In this document: one piece after another, positions 23,499 through 26,129 of the stretch
Layout of the letters: every line of letters starts with the position of its first letter
Numbering within the stretch: the stretch's first letter is position 1
Source of the DNA: DATEVL01 sp964448245
GTDB lineage: Bacteria; Chloroflexota; Anaerolineae; Anaerolineales; E44-bin32
Direction: 5' to 3'
Assembly: GCA_964448245.1 (NCBI GenBank)
Contig: CAYUWF010000025.1
Span: 1-26,129, forward strand
Length of the DNA: 26,129 nucleotides
Notes under the pieces: generated by a model
Databases searched by the model: none
What the model saw: the letters and a program-made list of their open reading frames with translations, nothing else
Told to the model about the DNA's origin: nothing
Position numbers and translations under genes: made by a program

Positions 23499-24173
23499 AT
23501 GGCCGCTCGAGTCATCGCCATCGATGGCCCGGCGGCCTCGGGGAAAACGACCGTCGCCCAACGCCTGGCCCAGCACATGGGGTATCTCTTCTTCGACACG
23601 GGCGTCATGTATCGGGCGGTGACGCTGGCTGCCCTGAGCCATGGAGTTGCTCCCGAGGACGAGCCGGGCGTGGTGAGGCTGGCCGAGGCGATCGCCGTCG
23701 ATGTGCGGCCGCCCAGTGTCGCGGACGGGAGGTTATACGACGTCGTGGCCAACGGCGGCGACGTGACCTGGGCCATCCGCGCCGAAGAGGTGGACCGGCA
23801 CGTCTCGCGCGTCTCGGCCTACGCCGGCGTGCGGACGGCGATGACGCGGCTGCAGCGGGAGATCGGATTGCGCGGCGAGGTTGTGATGGTGGGGCGGGAT
23901 ATCGGCACGGTAGTCCTGCCCGAGGCGGACCTGAAGCTCTACCTGGTGGCCTCCGTCGACGAGCGCGCCCGGCGGCGCCATCAGGAACTGACGGGCCGAG
24001 GCCAGACGGTGGATGTCGAGACGATCCGCCAGGCGATGGCCGCCCGAGACGAGTACGATTCATCGCGGGCGCTCGCCCCGCTCAAGCCTGCGCCGGACGC
24101 GGTCCTGCTGGATACGACCGAGCTGACCCTCGAGCAGGTGCTCGCCCGCGCTCTGGCGCTGGCCGAGGCCTGA
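23499..24173 (+). CDS. cmk: Cytidylate kinase
   Basis: Phosphorylates CMP and dCMP to the diphosphates with ATP in the cytosol, for pyrimidine recycling and CTP supply. The 224-aa length is typical. The P-loop is IDGPAASGKTTVA (8-20), followed by the substrate-binding segment FFDTGVMYRAVTL, the family motif GRDIGTVVLPEADLKLYLVAS (starting at G132, shown here in part as GRDIGTVVLPEADLK) and the lid segment ARRRHQEL, with RDEYDSSRALAPLKPA near the end. ATG 23499 fits the family start; GTG 23496 just before it is possible, and the Shine-Dalgarno is weak. It starts 16 bases after the glycosyltransferase stop, so it probably shares the same transcript. The cmk-plsC pairing is widespread in bacteria. 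Confidence 0.96.
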   Translation: MAARVIAIDGPAASGKTTVAQRLAQHMGYLFFDTGVMYRAVTLAALSHGVAPEDEPGVVRLAEAIAVDVRPPSVADGRLYDVVANGGDVTWAIRAEEVDRHVSRVSAYAGVRTAMTRLQREIGLRGEVVMVGRDIGTVVLPEADLKLYLVASVDERARRRHQELTGRGQTVDVETIRQAMAARDEYDSSRALAPLKPAPDAVLLDTTELTLEQVLARALALAEA

Positions 24174-24180
24174 GACGACG

Positions 24181-24909
24181 ATGCCGACGACCGCCCTCGA
24201 AACCCCGGCCTCCACTCGCTACGACCATCACGCGTTGGAAGGCCGCCGCCGGATACTGCGCTGGCTGATCGACAATATCGGCTGGCGGTTCCTGGTGAGG
24301 ATCGGCCGCGTCGAAGGGCTGGAGCACTTCCCTCTCCATGGCCCGGCGATCGGCATGTACAACCACATCGCCTTCGTCGATCCGGTCGTCGTCTTGGGTA
24401 ACCTGCCGCGCAACACGGTCCCGCTGGCTAAGGTCGAGGCCTACAGTTACCCGTTGATCGGGATCATCCCGCGCTTGTGGGCGGTCATCCCGGTTCGGCG
24501 CGGCGAGGTCGATCGCCAGGCGTTGGCCAGGGCGCGCGCCGTGCTGGCAGCGGGCGAGGTCATCCTGCTGGCGCCGGAGGGCACGCGCAGCCCGGCCCTG
24601 CTCCAAGCGAAGGAGGGCGTGGCGCTGCTGGCGGACCGTTCGGGCGCGCCTGTTATCCCGATCGCCGTCGAGGGGACCGATCAGTTCCCGACTCTGTCTC
24701 TAAAGAAATGGCGAGGGCAGGCGGCGGTGATCCGCATCGGGCGGCCGTTACGCTTCCGGCCGGCGCCAGGCGGGAAGGCCGACCGCCAGCGCCTCCGCCT
24801 GATGACCGATGAAGCGATGTACCTGCTGGCGTCCCTCCTGCCGGAGGAGCGGCGCGGGTTCTACCGCGACCTTTCCAAAGCGACTTCGCAGACCTTCGAC
24901 TTCGTATAG
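24181..24909 (+). CDS. plsC: 1-acyl-sn-glycerol-3-phosphate acyltransferase (PlsC family)
   Basis: A membrane-associated acyltransferase that makes phosphatidic acid from lysophosphatidic acid in phospholipid synthesis. The 242-aa protein has the catalytic motif I NHIAFVD (N61-H62-x4-D67), a second block KVEAYSYPLIGIIPRLWAVIPVRRG, motif III APEGTRS (E133-G134-T135-R136-S137) and motif IV VIPIAVEGTDQFP. It begins 7 bases after cmk, so the two are probably co-transcribed; the spacer has no strong Shine-Dalgarno. A related acyltransferase acting on another lipid cannot be excluded. The last codons are followed by the glmS leader, with no clear intrinsic terminator between them, so some readthrough into glmS is possible. 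Confidence 0.93.
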   Translation: MPTTALETPASTRYDHHALEGRRRILRWLIDNIGWRFLVRIGRVEGLEHFPLHGPAIGMYNHIAFVDPVVVLGNLPRNTVPLAKVEAYSYPLIGIIPRLWAVIPVRRGEVDRQALARARAVLAAGEVILLAPEGTRSPALLQAKEGVALLADRSGAPVIPIAVEGTDQFPTLSLKKWRGQAAVIRIGRPLRFRPAPGGKADRQRLRLMTDEAMYLLASLLPEERRGFYRDLSKATSQTFDFV

Positions 24910-24982
24910 CCACAAGGGTACTAAAGGTATTCGCAGGCGCGGCGGCGGGTGAACGCCAGGATGTACTCGGCTTCCCGGCGCT

Positions 24983-24988
24983 TATAAT
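24983..24988 (+). promoter_or_regulatory. Candidate -10 box of glmS
   Basis: A perfect TATAAT, 52 bases before the predicted ribozyme cleavage site and about 360 before the glmS ATG. No convincing -35 or TG extension is visible. The position suits transcription of the whole ribozyme leader. Confidence 0.45.
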
Positions 24989-25040
24989 GCGAGTCCGGAC
25001 GACGGGAGGTTGTGGCGAGCGCGATCTGAGGGACGGCAAA

Positions 25041-25300
25041 GCGCATGGCCCCGTGCTGAGCCTGAGCGAAGTCGAAGGCCGAAGCACGGGGTGACGAGGT
25101 CGAGGGTTCCCTGCCGCAAGGCAGGGCCAACCGGAGAACGCTGCGGGTCGCATCCGCTGCGCCGGGAAAATCGAGAGTTCAGCGGATGCCCTCTGGGCGG
25201 CTCACCGCCCAGGCGACCCGAGGCCGGCTCCCACCGGTCGAGGGGAAAGCCCAAACCCTGAGGTCCAACGCCGGGCGGCGACGCGCCGGACAGAGCCTGG
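25041..25300 (+). ncRNA. glmS ribozyme (glucosamine-6-phosphate-activated) in the glmS leader
   Basis: The family cleaves its own mRNA when glucosamine-6-phosphate binds, lowering GlmS. Signature segments appear in the right order: GCGC at 25041 after the predicted cleavage point A25040/G25041; P1 of 9 perfect pairs (25049-25057 with 25083-25091); the conserved GACGAGG (25093-25099); P2 GAGGG (25102-25106) with CCCTC (25189-25193); AUCGAGA (25170-25176); AGCGGATG (25181-25188), whose GCG pairs with C25042-C25044 as P2.2; and P3, TGGGCGG/CCGCCCA (25194-25211), a perfect 7-bp stem with loop CTCA. It lies directly upstream of glmS. Oddities: a repeat in the P1 loop, an extra insertion of about 60 nt at 25107-25169, and an A-A mismatch where P2.2 usually has a fourth pair. 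The 3' boundary is uncertain. I had no covariance-model search. Confidence 0.85.
25058..25082 (+). repeat. Dispersed repeat copy in the P1 loop of the ribozyme
   Basis: The loop closing P1 contains CCTGAGCGAAGTCGAAGG (25061-25078), a word that recurs as a dispersed repeat in many environmental genomes. It shares CCTGAGCG with the minus strand of the tandem array at 1-57. GCCT (25060-25063) and AGGC (25076-25079) can extend the hairpin. Confidence 0.7.
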
Positions 25301-25333
25301 GGGAGTGAGCCTCAACAAAGAGAAGACAACTTT

Positions 25334-25339
25334 GGGAGG
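25334..25339 (+). promoter_or_regulatory. Shine-Dalgarno site of glmS
   Basis: GGGAGG, 5 nt before the ATG at 25345, confirms the glmS start. Confidence 0.85.
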
Positions 25340-25344
25340 TTTCC

Positions 25345-26129
25345 ATGTGCGGCATCGTGGGCTATATCGGCTCGCGCGACGCAACACCGATCATCACCGC
25401 CGGTCTGAAACGCCTGGAATACCGGGGCTACGACTCGGCCGGCTTGGCCGTGATCCAGAACAGCCACATCGAGGTCCGGCGCGATACCGGCAAGTTGAGG
25501 CGCCTGGAGGCACTCCTGGCAGAGCAGCCGATCCACGGTCCGGTGGGGATTGGCCACACCCGCTGGGCGACTCACGGAGAGCCGAGCGCCCGCAACGCCC
25601 ATCCGCATGTAGGGCCGACCGGCGATGTGGTCGTCGTCCACAACGGCATCGTCGAGAACTTCGCCGCCCTCAAGGAAGAGCTGACGGCGGAGGGCGCCGA
25701 GTTCCGTTCCGACACCGACACGGAGGTCATCGTCCACTTGGTCGAGCGCTACCTGGAGGCGGGCAGCGATCTTCCGACGGCGGCGCGCCAGGCGATCCGC
25801 TTGCTGCGAGGGGCGCACGGCATCGTCCTGCTCTCGTCGCGCGAGCCGGACAAGATCGTGGCGGCGCGCGTCGGCAACGCCGGGGGCGTCGTGGTGGGGG
25901 TGGGCGACGGTGAGATGTTCGTCGCCTCCGATATCCCCGCCATCCTCGAGCACACGCGGCGGATGGCCTTCCTCGAGTCCGGCCAACTGGCGGTGGTTCG
26001 ACGTGACGGCTTCGACGTCACCGACCTCGATGGCCGGCCAGTCGAAGTCGAGATCCACAATGTCGCCGGGGATCCGGTGGCGGCGGAGAAGGGCGAGTAC
26101 AAGCACTTCATGCTCAAGGAGATCCACGA
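25345..26129 (+). CDS. glmS: Glutamine-fructose-6-phosphate aminotransferase (isomerising), truncated by the window end
   Basis: Makes glucosamine-6-phosphate from fructose-6-phosphate and glutamine, the first committed step to UDP-GlcNAc for peptidoglycan and other envelope glycans. Only the first 261 codons are present. After processing of Met, Cys2 of MCGIVGYIG is the N-terminal nucleophile of the glutaminase (GATase type 2) domain. Other visible motifs are YRGYDSAG, GHTRWATHGEPSARNAHPH, HNGIVEN, RSDTDTEV, LRGAHGIVLLS and SDIPAILEHTRRM. The visible part ends at EYKHFMLKEIH, the usual link to the first SIS (isomerase) domain. The stop and both SIS domains lie outside the window. The long leader holds a glmS ribozyme, so product feedback on mRNA stability is expected. 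Confidence 0.97.
   Translation, partial: MCGIVGYIGSRDATPIITAGLKRLEYRGYDSAGLAVIQNSHIEVRRDTGKLRRLEALLAEQPIHGPVGIGHTRWATHGEPSARNAHPHVGPTGDVVVVHNGIVENFAALKEELTAEGAEFRSDTDTEVIVHLVERYLEAGSDLPTAARQAIRLLRGAHGIVLLSSREPDKIVAARVGNAGGVVVGVGDGEMFVASDIPAILEHTRRMAFLESGQLAVVRRDGFDVTDLDGRPVEVEIHNVAGDPVAAEKGEYKHFMLKEIH

Noticed and set aside
21697..23499. A 600-codon plus-strand frame inside the second GT39-like gene
   Set aside because: Pro/Arg/Gly-rich shadow of the real frame, which has a Shine-Dalgarno and a GTGA overlap.
24921..25130. A minus-strand frame ending REAEYILAFTRRRACEYL next to plsC
   Set aside because: It runs through the conserved glmS ribozyme core, has no start signal and no family I recognise.
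24910..25344. RNase P RNA as an explanation of the structured glmS leader
   Set aside because: GGGGAAAGCCC near 25241 recalls the RNase P signature, but the flanking conserved regions are missing, while glmS ribozyme segments occur in order and upstream of glmS.

Overview
This GC-rich window looks like a scaffold from an uncultured bacterium, most probably a member of the Chloroflexota (Anaerolineae-like). That inference rests on gene content: a mevalonate-type isoprenoid operon with isopentenyl phosphate kinase, two large DUF2298 ('Chlor_Arch_YYY') membrane proteins beside GT39-like glycosyltransferases, and many GTG starts with 4-base stop/start overlaps. A run of exactly 100 N marks a scaffold join. 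No rRNA, tRNA or CRISPR array was seen.

Layout. (1) 1-186: a 19-bp tandem repeat and related dispersed-repeat sequence. (2) 187-3829, minus strand: ubiA-like prenyltransferase, mevalonate kinase and isopentenyl phosphate kinase, joined by 4-base overlaps, then panB (pantothenate/CoA synthesis) after a 186-base gap. (3) 3946-7275, plus strand: a REP-associated tyrosine transposase (RAYT) with a perfect REP-like palindrome inside its reading frame, then tlyA and lepA, with a short repeat-rich spacer between the last two. (4) 7340-8380: an SDR epimerase close to CDP-paratose 2-epimerase, preceded by a second REP-like palindrome. (5) 8381-8814: a 434-base gap with no gene, ending in an extended -10 promoter and a hairpin with a T-rich tail. 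(6) 8815-24909: one long, tightly packed plus-strand run: flippase-like LPG-synthase-TM protein, GT4 glycosyltransferase, methyltransferase (broken by the N gap), GT39-like protein, 1760-aa GT39-DUF2298 fusion, DUF2298 protein, second GT39-like protein, cmk and plsC. (7) 24910-25344: the glmS leader, which I read as a glmS ribozyme. (8) 25345 to the end: glmS, truncated.

How the genes fit together. The minus-strand operon makes isoprenoid precursors and puts a prenyl-phosphate to use in a UbiA reaction. The long plus-strand run looks like a cell-envelope glycosylation system: polyprenyl-linked sugar transfer by GT-C membrane enzymes, with a sugar-nucleotide epimerase, a GT4 enzyme, a methyltransferase and a flippase-like protein. 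GlmS supplies glucosamine-6-phosphate for amino-sugar precursors.

The most interesting signal is the glmS leader. Its P1 loop holds a copy of a dispersed repeat, and the core carries an extra insertion of about 60 nt. That insertion contains a GNRA hairpin and a 10-nt perfect complement to the conserved catalytic pseudoknot strand, so an alternative, mutually exclusive fold is possible.
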